NCBI RefSeq assembly: GCF_902459465.1
Contig: NC_047068.1
Coordinates: forward strand, 21,537,195-21,601,194
Length of the DNA stretch: 64,000 nt
From: Asterias rubens
Lineage: Eukaryota > Echinodermata > Asteroidea > Forcipulatida > Asteriidae
Direction of reading: 5' to 3'
The notes under the pieces were generated by a model that did not search any database, was not told where the DNA came from, and saw only the letters and a program-made list of their open reading frames with translations. The translations under genes and the position numbers were made by a program. This document shows, piece after piece, positions 57,401 through 63,747 of the stretch; within the stretch, counting starts at the first letter, position 1; every line of letters starts with the position of its first letter.

Positions 57401-57499
57401 ACATTTTCTGTGAGGATTGGGCAGACCCCGATCTCCCCCTCAACTTCAGGTTCGCTCAGCGGTTACTGGAGACTGATTCTTGGACATGGATGTATAGCG
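30461..57499 (+). CDS. Gene B: polycystin-1/REJ-like protein, N-terminal part (multi-exon, runs into gap)
   Basis: Nineteen exons: 30461-30493, 31680-31713, 32282-32755, 33712-33830, 34755-35139, 35764-35887, 37106-37296, 39194-39329, 39779-40011, 41712-41875, 44342-45002, 46149-46339, 47675-47810, 48632-49054, 50078-53914, 54932-55094, 55771-55869, 56386-56579 and 57305-57499. All junction phases agree and the joined frame has no stop (2597 codons). Order: signal peptide (1-22), modules 1 and 2 (23-348), WSC (349-453), PKD (454-576), module 3 with a Cys-rich insert (577 to about 800), many PKD domains (about 800-2130), REJ region (about 2140-2597). The rest (GPS, PLAT, channel) would lie past the gap. 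Start ATG chosen because it opens a good signal peptide and has A at -3. Known family role: large adhesive receptor. Confidence 0.9.
30616..30785. repeat. M5 inverted-repeat element
   Basis: Ends TTTCACAAAGAGTTAGGACT and GGAAGAGTTTTGTGAAATC are inverted; internal TTAGTCCTAAGATTAGTC. Located in gene B intron 1. Other copies: 34283-34430, 39538-39684 and fragments. Confidence 0.8.
30985..31222. repeat. Dispersed repeat with (ATT)n tail
   Basis: GTGTGAAGCGCATTACGCAC, a TACTCAGCGCCTTGAGTACC block, then ATTATTATT. The second half recurs in reverse at 40545-40660. Probably a SINE or LINE 3' end. Confidence 0.65.
31680..31713 (+). CDS. Gene B exon 2: end of signal peptide
   Basis: Reads VVVVLLRLGSS after TTCCTTGCAG and ends at GTTAGT in phase 1. 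Completes the signal peptide, with probable cleavage near GSS. Confidence 0.75.
32282..32755 (+). CDS. Gene B exon 3: N-terminal module, copy 1
   Basis: Reads EDPFCSITEIAVGS, then LNCYGRIKGWVFYSTL, FKPGVWRKTTGNYYKLVGEN, ISFQPGDMLGFRHSS and ERAYSIKAYFED. The C-Y-G-x-I/V-K-G-W-x-F-Y, F-K-x-G-V, F-x-PGD-x-x-G and R-A-Y-S blocks recur in exons 4-5 and, looser, in exons 10-11. Probably a secreted beta-sandwich of about 150 residues; I cannot name a family. Phase 1 in and out. Confidence 0.92.
33277..33637. repeat. M1 element copy
   Basis: Begins TTAAAGGCACTTGACACCGT and ends AACGTGTCCGTTGCATA; then GGCAATGGACACGTTTGG starts a further terminal repeat remnant. Intron 3 of gene B. Confidence 0.8.
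33712..33830 (+). CDS. Gene B exon 4: start of module copy 2
   Basis: Reads DYTVDCAEETHGPPPESRSS, then NYIMIMHSQPFTCYGQ. The F-T-C-Y-G-Q end joins KGW in exon 5, mirroring C-Y-G-R-I-K-G-W of copy 1. Phase 0 out. Confidence 0.9.
33898..34080. repeat. Foldback element M7 with perfect 60-bp arms
   Basis: 33898-33957 and 34021-34080 are exact reverse complements by eye (ATATAGAAGAGTTTGCGGTA and so on), around a 63-base loop with GATCGAAACGTCGAGTTAAA. Would form a long hairpin in RNA or DNA. A half copy is at 35178-35303. Confidence 0.92.
34283..34424. repeat. M5 inverted-repeat element
   Basis: TTTCACAAAGGGTTAGGACT at the left and GTCCTAACTCTTTGTGAAAT at the right. Confidence 0.8.
34425..34660. 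repeat. Partial M1 element copy
   Basis: CCCTTGGACACCTTGGGCAA, AACACACCTGTGAAAATTTG and GAGTCGTTTCTCACAATTTG, then lost before the right end. Confidence 0.65.
34755..35139 (+). CDS. Gene B exon 5: module copy 2
   Basis: Reads VKGWSFYAATNGGFKAGVYR, LTGEIEIPGS, EWLYFEPGDVIGWRWKS and LGRAYSLQAVISP. Every block aligns with exon 3. Phase 0 in, phase 1 out; GTACGT donor. Confidence 0.92.
35178..35303. repeat. Half copy of M7 foldback element
   Basis: CCAGAAGACGATCAGAGCAT to GTGTTACCGCAAACCTTTCT; loop and right arm of the 33898-34080 element, diverged. Confidence 0.8.
35356..35682. repeat. M1 element copy
   Basis: TTAAAGGCACCGGACGGACA at the left, TGAGTATTTACCAAAAGT at the right, diverged. Confidence 0.78.
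35764..35887 (+). CDS. Gene B exon 6: WSC domain, first half
   Basis: Reads GYKGCFHENYASREFTVPMG and MTPELCISRCAKRSYT. The G-x-K-G-C-F start and the MTPE-x-C-x3-C block are the WSC pattern (cysteine-rich, carbohydrate-binding, also present in polycystin-1). Phase 1 in, phase 2 out. Confidence 0.93.
36594..37020. other. Low-complexity intron sequence
   Basis: C-rich then T-rich runs near 36600-36627 and a T/G run near 36971-36990. No gene or recognised element in intron 6 (35888-37105), which is AT-rich. Confidence 0.5.
37106..37296 (+). CDS. Gene B exon 7: WSC domain, second half
   Basis: Reads YAALQQGDLCFCSQSYGQNG, LCTDPCPGKPMYTCGG and YSTPLVLVGFTLEELP. The C-F-C, C-x3-C-P-G and TCGG blocks complete the WSC cysteine pattern. 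Phase 2 in, phase 1 out. Confidence 0.94.
37450..37832. repeat. Full-length M1 element
   Basis: TTAAAGGCAGTGGACACTAT at the left and AATTACCAATAGTGTCCACT at the right. Very like 18703-19088, so fairly young. Confidence 0.9.
38603..38935 (+). repeat. tRNA-derived SINE, longest copy
   Basis: Head resembles a Leu/Ser-type tRNA: TGGCCGAGCGGATAAGAGCA (A box) and GTGGGTTCAAATTCTAG (B box). The body has CCAGGGGTAAATGGGTACCT and ends near CGCTTTGGGACGCCCTCTGG. The anticodon arm and 3' acceptor do not make a true tRNA. Confidence 0.8.
38985..39110. repeat. Partial M5 element copy
   Basis: TTGTCCTTAGTCCTAAGATT and GGAAGAGTTTTGTGAAATCC mark the right half. Confidence 0.6.
39194..39329 (+). CDS. Gene B exon 8: first PKD domain, start
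   Basis: Reads DLELCYEPVDMAGNITRGTG, VTYDFYYGDGFSDIAV and SHHY. The Y-D-F-Y-Y-G-DG block is the PKD W-D-F-G-DG equivalent. Phase 1 in, phase 2 out. Confidence 0.9.
39361..39545. repeat. Dispersed repeat M11, + copy
   Basis: GGGATATAAACACCAAGCTG to GCTGGGGGATTCGAACC, matched in reverse complement at 40660-40860. Confidence 0.75.
39538..39684. repeat. M5-type element copy
   Basis: GAGTTAGGAAGAGTAACCCG, then AGTCCTAAGAATAATCTTAA and GAGGTTGGTGAAATCGACGG. Confidence 0.55.
39779..40011 (+). CDS. Gene B exon 9: PKD domain end and start of next PKD-like domain
   Basis: Reads KPGTYSISASATDLWLNKET, then VETNMTDVMVDCPLAVEYLS and GCDFYVYQGTNLSATVDFQD. The P-G-T-Y-S-I-S-A-S-A motif closes the first PKD domain; V-D-F-Q-D-G resembles the start of another. 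Phase 1 out. Confidence 0.9.
40385..40530. repeat. Partial M1 element copy
   Basis: Right half only: TCAAAAACTAAGTTACTTCA and TTACCAAACCTGTCCCGTGC followed by CTTTAAAA. Confidence 0.65.
40545..40860. repeat. Dispersed repeats in reverse orientation (30985-type and M11)
   Basis: 40545-40660 reverses the tail of the 30985 repeat (AATAATAAT, AGTCTTATATACATG). 40660-40860 reverses 39361-39545 (GTTTGAATCCCCCAGCTAAC, GCTTGGTGTTTATATCCC). Confidence 0.7.
40870..41627. mobile_element. 758-bp non-autonomous DNA transposon with TTGAT target duplication
   Basis: Terminal inverted repeats GGGGGTTGTTCTA at 40870 and the complement TAGAACAACCCCC ending at 41627, flanked by TTGAT on both sides (40865-40869 and 41628-41632). 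The left subterminal part repeats CCCCTCGAC. An internal inverted pair (AGCAGCCAATCACGCGCA against the complement of GTGCGTGATTGGCTGA) is present near 41404-41530. No transposase-like frame. The 5-bp duplication does not by itself assign a superfamily. Confidence 0.85.
41712..41875 (+). CDS. Gene B exon 10: start of module copy 3
   Basis: Reads DAETLFYGQMLDQDETINNQ, then SYVFLMINSVIEHDGRLVAW and EMNAITTGTIALQ. The DGRLVAWEM stretch aligns with YGRIKGWVF and YGQVKGWSF of copies 1 and 2. Phase 1 in, phase 0 out. Confidence 0.88.
42005..42195. repeat. TTGGCCCAA-rich dispersed repeat, copy 3
   Basis: AATTGGCCTGTGATCAGATA, TTGGCCCTCTGTTGGCAC and ACCAACATTGGCC; shares these with 5255-5600. Confidence 0.7.
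42390..42900. repeat. M10 dispersed repeat, complete copy (reverse of 7614-8128)
   Basis: Contains GTGAACTTTGCTGAATTCCA, CAAACTCCCACAAATGACGT and GTGCATTATAAACAAGTAAA, the complement of the element that BEL/Pao entered. Its end has an M1-like ATTGG/CCAAT terminus (CACTGTACACTATTGG). Confidence 0.8.
42898..43040. repeat. Partial M1 element copy
   Basis: AAAGACCAGTCTTCTCACTT, CCCAACATATGCATAAAATA and CTCAATTGGTCATC; ends where the minisatellite begins. Confidence 0.75.
43068..43460. repeat. 15/16-bp minisatellite, about 25 units
   Basis: Unit CCCAACTTCGAATGG (15 bp) repeated from 43068 to about 43320, with one 16-bp ACCCAACTTCGAATGG early on, then about nine 16-bp units GCCCAACTTCGAATGG to 43460. 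Flanked by GTTAGTGGTACGAGTG on both sides (43034 and 43517). Neither unit contains a stop on either strand, so long frames in every register arise by chance. Confidence 0.97.
44342..45002 (+). CDS. Gene B exon 11: module copy 3 with six-cysteine insert, then PKD start
   Basis: Begins VYRPRCTNNEVYCHRTAACH and continues with three more cysteines to NRRDC. Then come GRYRLSSLPLDYDF, VEVKQGDIIGWYNSNGGKLA and YKHALKAHVVRP. Copies 1 and 2 have G-V-Y/W-R directly followed by the strand that carries L-x-G-x-x; here about 45 Cys-rich residues intervene. The end reads NYTWEASRRNISVNASNNL and MEVVSQLTFNAPYLG, the start of a PKD-like stretch. Phase 1 out. Confidence 0.9.
45090..45335 (+). mobile_element. 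LINE 3'-end fragment
   Basis: One frame reads LVLWNSLPKHIKTAKTENQF and KSLLKTYLLN then stop, the typical C terminus of CR1/L2/Rex-type LINE reverse transcriptases. A TGTAAAGCGC-type 3' end follows. 5' truncated. Confidence 0.8.
45336..45703. repeat. M2 inverted-repeat element, copy 2
   Basis: AAAGCCATTGGACCCTTTCG at the left, CCGAAAGTGTCAAATGGC at the right, with TCTCGATATATCGAGA inside. Directly abuts the LINE fragment end. Confidence 0.88.
46149..46339 (+). CDS. Gene B exon 12: PKD domain
   Basis: Reads HLGTEVTYHWFFGNGDEYVS and WMDDGVYNITLRAYNDISQD. W-F-F-G-N-G-D and D-G-V-Y-N-I-T-L-R-A-Y-N are clear PKD motifs. Phase 1 in, phase 0 out. Confidence 0.93.
46424..47010. repeat. Foldback element with GC-rich ends
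   Basis: GCGCCACTGCTGCGGTGT near 46456 pairs with ACACCGCAGCAGTGGCGC near 46923, and TTTTGTGCACAAAGACATGA has its complement near 46890. The right end carries three 19-bp units (CACCCATGGCCGCGCCCAG). Confidence 0.8.
47235..47619. repeat. M1 element copy
   Basis: GGAAACTTTTGGTAATTGTC, CCCAACATATGCATCAAATA, and GAGTAATTACCAAATGTGTC at the right. Confidence 0.8.
47675..47810 (+). CDS. Gene B exon 13: PKD end and linker
   Basis: Reads HYVVLQHKVQGFDWKDSEPK and STWTDYPITPKIFGSETVIN, ending FGMDL. The H-Y-V-V-L-Q-H-K-V-Q strand closes one PKD domain. Phase 0 in, phase 1 out. Confidence 0.88.
47980..48185. repeat. 22-bp minisatellite, about nine units
   Basis: Unit GAAGGCCAAGACCAGGGGCA plus AC, with AAAACC and ATGACC variants. 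Lies in the intron between exons 13 and 14. The frames that cross it are not genes. Confidence 0.95.
48293..48430. repeat. Half copy of M6 element
   Basis: AAAGGAGCACATTGATTCGG, CTTTGAAAAGAGTTGTTTTA and GTAGAATATAATGATTCAAA match the left half of 54110-54487. Confidence 0.7.
48632..49054 (+). CDS. Gene B exon 14: PKD domain with Asn/Ser/Gly glycosylated insert
   Basis: Starts GTNVTYEIEIGDGIVPTLIL (PKD start: E-I-x-I-G-DG), then PPEPTTAAAP, then a long acidic and Asn/Ser/Thr/Gly stretch with many N-x-S/T sequons (NGTFGNGTFGNETMMGNETS) bounded by two cysteines (LNCTF, WVCVNV), and finally PTREPPRDL. The PKD end strand comes in exon 15. Phase 1 in and out. Confidence 0.9.
49119..49507. repeat. 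Full-length M1 element
   Basis: CAAGGCAGTGGAAACTATTG at the left and ACCAAAGTGTCCAGTGTCTT at the right, with the internal palindrome. Confidence 0.88.
49515..49860. repeat. M4 fragment followed by SINE fragment
   Basis: 49515-49668 has M4-like words (AGCTGGTAATGTTATTCTGG, CTATGAATTTGGGCC). 49672-49860 has a SINE B-box-like GTGGGTTTGAGACCCC and CAAGACACTTAACCATTATT. Confidence 0.6.
50078..53914 (+). CDS. Gene B exon 15: giant exon with several PKD domains and start of REJ
   Basis: 3837 bp without a stop in phase. Successive PKD ends are visible: GYYPVTVNASNRVSW, GFYTLELTTWNLVSG, DYNITIHAISAVSDE and YSTFVNISNLVSWMN. Canonical cores are W-D-F-K-DG near 51172 with EGRYYVELVAYNLLG, D-F-G-DG near 51466 with GNYNVTIHMWNYVTD, and T-W-D-F-G-D near 51841. 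This last domain is interrupted by about 290 residues with Thr/Pro linkers at both ends and dense sequons, then resumes GIYTVTLNVSNPVHW near 52790. The REJ region follows (GPCFYPEVRV near 53248, YGVYRFELNVSMWG, PLIAKIAGGSERI). GTAAGA donor at 53915. Phase 1 in and out. Confidence 0.95.
54110..54487. repeat. M6 palindromic element, full copy
   Basis: TTAAAGGAACACATTGCCTT at the left and CAAGGCAATGTCTTCCTTTA at the right, with nearly the whole length folding back; the centre carries CTAACACGGTCGGC and its complement. Duplicated with its surroundings at 60363-60740. Confidence 0.9.
54932..55094 (+). CDS. Gene B exon 16: REJ region
   Basis: Reads GKLNETASQMEIDTYYMHEE, then MVYELKLVVFKDTRRAEFTQ and ATGSPPRMEIR. 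Matches the REJ strand Y-x-L-x-L-V-V-x-K-D-x-R. Phase 1 in, phase 2 out. Confidence 0.93.
55123..55678. repeat. SINE split by a palindromic insertion (55183-55452)
   Basis: SINE head CGTGTCCGAGCGGTCTAG and body (GGTTCGGGTCTCGGTCAGGA, CCCCTAGTGGATGATACCC) match 25447-25800. Between them sits an element with inverted ends CCCAGGTCAAAATTCCAGTT and AACTGGAATTTTGACCTGGG, filled with AACCAGTT/AACTGGTT words. Repeated in the second copy at 61376-61931. Confidence 0.85.
55771..55869 (+). CDS. Gene B exon 17: REJ region
   Basis: Reads CKTNCKSKLNPTSRFALEST and NLDWRRGMILYY. The C-x3-C...N-P-T-S-R-F-x-L and Y-Y end fit REJ. Phase 2 in and out. Confidence 0.92.
56255..56336. repeat. M4 element fragment
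   Basis: GCTGGTAACCTATATTTGTT, then GCTTTATGAAATTGGGCCC; repeated in the second copy near 62510-62584, where 5 bases are missing upstream. Confidence 0.6.
56386..56579 (+). CDS. Gene B exon 18: REJ region
   Basis: Reads WEIYSIIIEGFKTTIQLIDT, NDWLSFSGTGNDKANLAIDA and RYRIRIYCDRSPDFTNFG. The Y-R-I-R-I-Y strand is typical of REJ. Phase 2 in, phase 1 out. Confidence 0.93.
57305..57499 (+). CDS. Gene B exon 19: REJ region, last exon before gap
   Basis: Reads GMASQDILANERPIVGNCTM, ALETEFNIFCEDWADPDLPL and NFRFAQRLLETDSWTWMYSG. C-T-M-x-P-x-N-G-T-A-L-x-T-x-F and D-L-P-L-x-F-R-F match the REJ second half. Ends at GTAAAT in phase 1; the next exon is not in the window. Confidence 0.93.
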
Positions 57500-57753
57500 G
57501 TAAATATCAGTTCTGATAGCTTTTAGTTTTAGTCTTCCAAAAATGGCTCTGCTAGAGGGTTGGAGTATTAGGGCCTTGTTACATCAAGGATTCTGTACTT
57601 ACACTTTATAGTAAGTGGTTGTCAGTTTTTATGTTATTTGTGCAATTTTCTTCTGTATGGAATTTTTCGGTCTGTTTGGTATGTTTGTATAATGTTTACT
57701 GATTGTTATTGCTGTAACTTTTATGGAGTTTTGCTGTATTTTGCGCATTCGAA

Positions 57754-58253
57754 NNNNNNNNNNNNNNNNNNNNNNNNNNNNNNNNNNNNNNNNNNNNNNN
57801 NNNNNNNNNNNNNNNNNNNNNNNNNNNNNNNNNNNNNNNNNNNNNNNNNNNNNNNNNNNNNNNNNNNNNNNNNNNNNNNNNNNNNNNNNNNNNNNNNNNN
57901 NNNNNNNNNNNNNNNNNNNNNNNNNNNNNNNNNNNNNNNNNNNNNNNNNNNNNNNNNNNNNNNNNNNNNNNNNNNNNNNNNNNNNNNNNNNNNNNNNNNN
58001 NNNNNNNNNNNNNNNNNNNNNNNNNNNNNNNNNNNNNNNNNNNNNNNNNNNNNNNNNNNNNNNNNNNNNNNNNNNNNNNNNNNNNNNNNNNNNNNNNNNN
58101 NNNNNNNNNNNNNNNNNNNNNNNNNNNNNNNNNNNNNNNNNNNNNNNNNNNNNNNNNNNNNNNNNNNNNNNNNNNNNNNNNNNNNNNNNNNNNNNNNNNN
58201 NNNNNNNNNNNNNNNNNNNNNNNNNNNNNNNNNNNNNNNNNNNNNNNNNNNNN
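57754..58253. other. Assembly gap (500 N)
   Basis: Exactly 500 N. The sequence on its right restarts inside exon 15, so the gap joins two overlapping contigs rather than bridging new gene sequence. Confidence 0.98.
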
Positions 58254-60166
58254 CCTCATTGTTGATCAGCTCACCTCAGAAGATGACGACAAAATAGCAC
58301 TGATGGAGGCGTCTTTAATACCCAATTGTTCCTATGTGGAGGTGGTACAGAATGTTACCCTAAATGGAACCGATGGGATGTGGGTTAACTCCACCGATGG
58401 AAACTCCACTGATTTGTACTGTGTTGAGGTAAACGGCACAAACTCAAACCTCACCAACTCTACTGGTTACAGTCACACAATCGATGGCAACGGCACCACC
58501 ATCTACTGTTTTAATAGTAGTGATATTAATGATACAGCATCACCAGTATTGGAACTTGTTTGTGAAGTATCACCCATTTATCTTGTCACGCAGAGAGACT
58601 TGTGCGTCAAATATGACAATTTTCAAGGGGAGGACGACTTTCTCTACAATTTGACCCTAATGGCTACCTTGAATTACACAAGATCTTTTAATTTCTCCGA
58701 TGTGTACAATTTCAACACCACCAACAATTTCACCAATGCGAGTTACAGCAACTGGCTGGATGATGTTGACTCGCCTGAGCTGAATATTACACTTGTAGAT
58801 TTAGTTGATGCACTTAAGGAAAGGTACTGCTTGAAGGCTGACATTCTGACCGGAATCGCAGACCTCGTCATCCGCAATAACTTCACCACAATCCCACCTG
58901 TTTGTGCACCTCCGACCCCGGCGCCCACTACAACCTTGCCGCCACCAACCACTACACCACCAACTGAGCCTCCGGCCACTTACGCTCCATGGGTAGTCCA
59001 GACGACGGAACCAAGAGCGATCTGGTGGTATACGAAGCGAGGGATATACACCGTCACCCTCAATGTCTCCAACCCCGTCCACTGGGTCGTGGTGACCAAA
59101 ACCATCGTGATACAGAGAGGCATCTTCGACTTGGAGCTCTCCGACCACGGACCGCGCTCGAAAAACACCACCATAGAGTTTGAGCTTGACACAGGAAATG
59201 TGGGAACAGACGTCTGCTACTTTGTTGACTTTCGCGACCAGCAGTCTGAAATTAACCCCCTCGCCTTCTGGGGACACCGCAAAACATGCGAGGAGAGATA
59301 CCCTGACGAGTTTGCAGACCCCTTTCTGCGCTTCACGGAGGTCAGTAACGCTTACCTAGAGGGTCTACTCTTGGCCGGGAGAAGTCCAAATATCACCCTC
59401 ACCAATGTCTTTCTGTCGGTTAATCAGTTCAGGATCGTCGTCCGGGCACACAACAGGGTCTCCGAACAGAATATTTTCATGCCGACTGCAGTCACGAAAG
59501 GACCCTGCTTCTATCCAGAGGTAAGAGTGAAGGACAATAACAACTGTGATCAGTATTACCCTTTCTGTGACGAGGACGGGAATCGTGAGTACTACGCCTC
59601 GAAGGATGTTTACGTCTACTCGTATGTCAAGATCAACTGTACGTCAACGCCATACACGATGTATACATGGAGGTCATATGAGATCGACGACCAGGGTCAG
59701 GAGACGGAATTCTTTGAGTTGGGCGAAACAGAGATGGCCGGTTTCACTCGCCGGGAGCTGGCCGTCAAGCAGTTCGTTCTTCCGTACGGCGTCTACCGCT
59801 TTGAGCTAAACGTCTCCATGTGGGGAGAGCGTGGTGTGGAGTCCCTAGACTCAACCACGATCCGCGTTGTGCCTACTCCTCTCATCGCCAAGATTGCCGG
59901 CGGATCGGAGCGTATCATCCGCTGGAACGATAGAGCAGACATTGACGGATTCACGGATACGTACGATCCGGATGTTGACCCTTCAGATCGATCTGGAATC
60001 CGCTTTGTGTGGCTGTGCCGCAGGGAGCATGAGACGTTTCAGGAATGGAATTGGGACTATACGGAGATGCTACAAGAAGGAGGAGTGAATGCGTCTTTCA
60101 TCCATGAGAAAGGAGACGTAGGAGGATGCTTCGGCCGGTATGGATACGACATGGCTGGATTTGGAG
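58254..60166 (+). CDS. Gene B exon 15, second copy (partial)
   Basis: Repeats the last half of exon 15 in the same frame, with two amino-acid changes seen (E to D, N to D) and a silent GAA/GAG. The ATG at 58303 is internal, not a start. Confidence 0.93.
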
Positions 60167-60362
60167 GTAAGAAGTAATTTTTTTTTTTTTTTAAGAAAAC
60201 AGTAAAACTATTATTTACTGCAAAAAGAAATGGAGCCACGTAAATGTTAGTCAACTCTCACATAACAAGTGTCTTTTTTCTAAATATTACACAAAACTAT
60301 TCTTACTTTTTTGGTGACCTAGATAAAAACTTGGTGTTGACTTGGTTGGAAACTGAACCGAA

Positions 60363-60740
60363 TTAAAGGAACACATTGCCTTGGATCGGTCGAGTTGGTC
60401 TTTGAAAAGCGTTTGTAACCGTTTTTTTATAAAATGCATATGGTTAGAAAGATGTTGTAAAAGTAGAATACAATGATCGACACAAACATGCCTCGAAAGT
60501 GCACGGTTTTCCTTTTACCTCGTCGACTAACACGGTCGGCTATTTATGGGAGTCAAATTTTTGGCCGACCGTGTTAGTTCTCACAGTAAAAGGAAAACCA
60601 CGCAATTTCGAGGCAAACTTGTGTGGATCATTGTATTCTACTTTTGAAACATCTTTCCAATCATATGCATTTTATAAAAAATAGTTACAAACGTTTTTTA
60701 TAGACCAACTCGTCCGATCCAAGGCAATGTCTTCCTTTAA
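60363..60740. repeat. M6 palindromic element in second copy
   Basis: Same position relative to exon 15 as 54110-54487, with single-base differences (GATCAACAC/GATCGACAC). Confidence 0.9.
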
Positions 60741-61184
60741 GGTTCCCACTCAACGCTGCGTGCTGATGCTTTTGTTTTATGTAACTGCACCTAAATGGTA
60801 GAAAGAGGGTGCCCTGGCCATTTGCAAAAAGAATCCCTGTGAAATGTGCGAGCTCACAGAAAGACCAAAGACGGACAGGGTTCGAAAAGCCATCCCAATA
60901 TGACAAAACTAGTCACTGTTGACTGTGCCGCCACAATGACTGTGAGTGTCCATTTAATAATGTGTTTTATCCGCAAGTGATAAGTGAAGGTGTTGAAATT
61001 CTGCTTCTTTTTATTTACACATATATATCAGGTTTAGGTTTTTTCCATACCATTAGACAGTACAATACGGAACTTAATAATAGTATGGGGAGGTCGCAGA
61101 CAAGAAGCCCAAGCTTGTACAAGGTCTAGCCTCTTCAAAAAGATTACCGGTACATATAAATATATGAATTTTTGAATTTACTAG

Positions 61185-61347
61185 GCAAGTTGAATGAAAC
61201 AGCCAGCCAGATGGAGATAGATACATACTACATGCATGAAGAGATGGTCTATGAATTAAAACTGGTTGTATTCAAGGATACCAGGCGAGCCGAGTTCACA
61301 CAGATCCTCTATGTGGCCACCGGTTCCCCACCTCGTATGGAGATAAG
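61185..61347 (+). CDS. Gene B exon 16, second copy
   Basis: Identical reading to 54932-55094, same splice sites. Confidence 0.92.
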
Positions 61348-61375
61348 GTTAGTCTGTAATAAATCCATCTTTGTG

Positions 61376-61931
61376 GCGTGTCCGAGCGGTCTAGTTCACA
61401 GAACCCAAGCTGGTATTGTCAGGAACAGTGTGTGCCCAGGTCAAAATTCCAGTTGAACCTAGTTAAACTGGGTTTAACTGGAACTCGTTGAAAATCAGTT
61501 GATAAACTAGTTAAACACAGTTAATACCAGTTGGTTTAATATGGAAAATGGACAGAAACCTACTGGTTTATAATTTCAACCTAGTTGAACTCAGTTAACC
61601 CTAGTCCAAACCAGTTGGTTAATATGGAAAATGGACGAGTTTGGTCACTATCCAGTTGAACCAATTGACACCAGTTAACTAGGTTCAACTGGAATTTTGA
61701 CCTGGGTGGGTTCGGGTCTCGGTCAGGACACTTGTGACCTTGGTCAAGGAACTGAACCTGAACAAAGTTTGAAAGGTTGTGCTATCTGCTCTACCAGCCA
61801 GGCCCCTAGTGGATGATACCCATGCCAACATCCTTAGAGACTGTGAAGGGGATAACCCTGTATCAGCCCTAGGAGTAGGTGACAACATGCCACTGGTGAA
61901 AGTTAAGTAGTAGCCCTCACCTTGAGGTATT
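61376..61931. repeat. Split SINE in second copy
   Basis: SINE with the same internal palindromic element (61436-61705) at the same site, showing that both insertions predate the split of the two copies. Confidence 0.85.
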
Positions 61932-62023
61932 ACTAAAGACTTGCATTTATTATGACCAGACCTTCAGAGGAAATCGTTATTCAATTTTCAGGATTATTTA
62001 TTTCATCCCTGTTCCCTCCACAG

Positions 62024-62122
62024 CTGTAAGACCAACTGTAAATCTAAGCTCAATCCAACCAGTCGCTTTGCTCTGGAGTCGACCAATCTGGACTGGAGAC
62101 GTGGGATGATCCTGTACTATAG
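62024..62122 (+). CDS. Gene B exon 17, second copy
   Basis: Same sequence as 55771-55869. Confidence 0.92.
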
Positions 62123-62633
62123 GTGAAGAAAAACATATGTTATTCATCTTGTTTTTATTGTACGACAGGTATTTCGACGCTGGGTAGAATGCATTCTAAC
62201 GGAAAGATCTAATTAGAATTGTTGTCACATTTATGCTGTTAATGAGGGAGACGTACATGTAGTAAAAGAAGATTATTTTCTGATGGAAGTATGAAGGAAG
62301 AAGAGAAACACTCTTGCATCGCTCTCCTTCAGAAAATTCTGGTTGGCAAGTTTCTTGGCTAAACAAGAAATGGCTGTTAACTGTATGGTGTTCTGGGGTG
62401 CTTTTTTCACGGGCGTAACCAATAACTGTTTCGGTTAAACTTGCCAATTGTTGATCACTTGTAATTGACTGAAACAGTACTTGGTTACAACCGCGAACAA
62501 TGCACCCCAGGCTGGTAACCTATATTTGTTAAGCAACATGCTAAGCAAGCTTTTCTGCTTACAGGCTTTATGAAATTGGGCCCTTATGTGGCTCCTCTTC
62601 GACTAAATTTGTTTCTTTTGGTTCGATGATTAG

Positions 62634-62827
62634 GTGGGAGATCTACAGCATCATCATAGAGGGGTTTAAGACCACCATACAGCTAATCGACACCAATGAC
62701 TGGCTGTCTTTCTCTGGGACTGGCAATGATAAGGCCAACTTGGCAATCGATGCAGGCTTCTTCGCTGATGAGGAACGATATAGGATCCGTATCTACTGTG
62801 ATCGGTCTCCGGACTTCACTAACTTCG
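62634..62827 (+). CDS. Gene B exon 18, second copy
   Basis: Same sequence as 56386-56579; the offset falls from 6253 to 6248 because of the intron indel. Confidence 0.92.
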
Positions 62828-63552
62828 GTATGTTTTTAAATGACTCCATTGTGAGCAGGCTTTATATGCAAACTGTGGAACTGATTCCAACGAAAAAAAA
62901 TTCAATGAAGTAACTTTTTTTATTCATTCATTCATTCGTTGATGGTTTATTCATTAAATATATTTCATACGAAGCTAAAGGTTGAATTGGGAACATTTTG
63001 TATATCAAGTCAACAAAAAAAGCTGGTTAAGTAAGAGAGGTTTGGGTAACAACCATGTGAATATCTCTTTTTGGGTAGTGTTGGTTTGGAAAATAAAACA
63101 AGTAGTTAACAACAACATGAAAGCTAGTAAAAAATGCAGACAAAAAGTAAAACAGTAAAAGTGCACAAGGCACAAATGAAGACAGAAAATAAAAAATTGC
63201 TTTTAAAAAACAGTAAAAGAACACAAACTATTACAGAAATATATGAACATATAGGCAGGAAAGAAATTTCAGTCATTCTTGCTTGCGGTCCAAAAATTTG
63301 AATAAAAGAGCCTTCAAATTCATTGCACATTCATTGTGGACTTTTTTACCAGTTCATATTTGTACGACTGACTCTGTTCTGATATCCAAGAGGCTTTTGA
63401 AGACTCAGTTGCTTGTAATTTTTGTTTTATTGTTAAATATATTACTTCATAAATTTCAGTGAAAGAAAGTCAAATGAACAATGATGTCCACTTTGTTGTC
63501 ACAAACCCGTATGATGATACTATATTAATCAGCATGGTACCCTCCATTTCAG

Positions 63553-63747
63553 GTATGGCCTCCCAGGATATCCTTGCTAATGAGCGTCCCATCGTTGGTA
63601 ACTGCACCATGCTACCAGAGAACGGGACAGCGCTGGAGACAGAGTTCAACATTTTCTGTGAGGATTGGGCAGACCCCGATCTCCCCCTCAACTTTAGGTT
63701 CGCTCAGCGGTTACTGGAGACTGATTCTTGGACATGGATGTATAGCG
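63553..63747 (+). CDS. Gene B exon 19, second copy
   Basis: Same protein as 57305-57499 with one silent change (TTC/TTT in NFRF). Confidence 0.92.

Noticed and set aside
58303-60177. A 624-codon frame starting ATG 58303 as a separate gene
   Set aside because: It is the second haplotype-like copy of exon 15; the ATG is internal and the stop lies in the intron after the donor.
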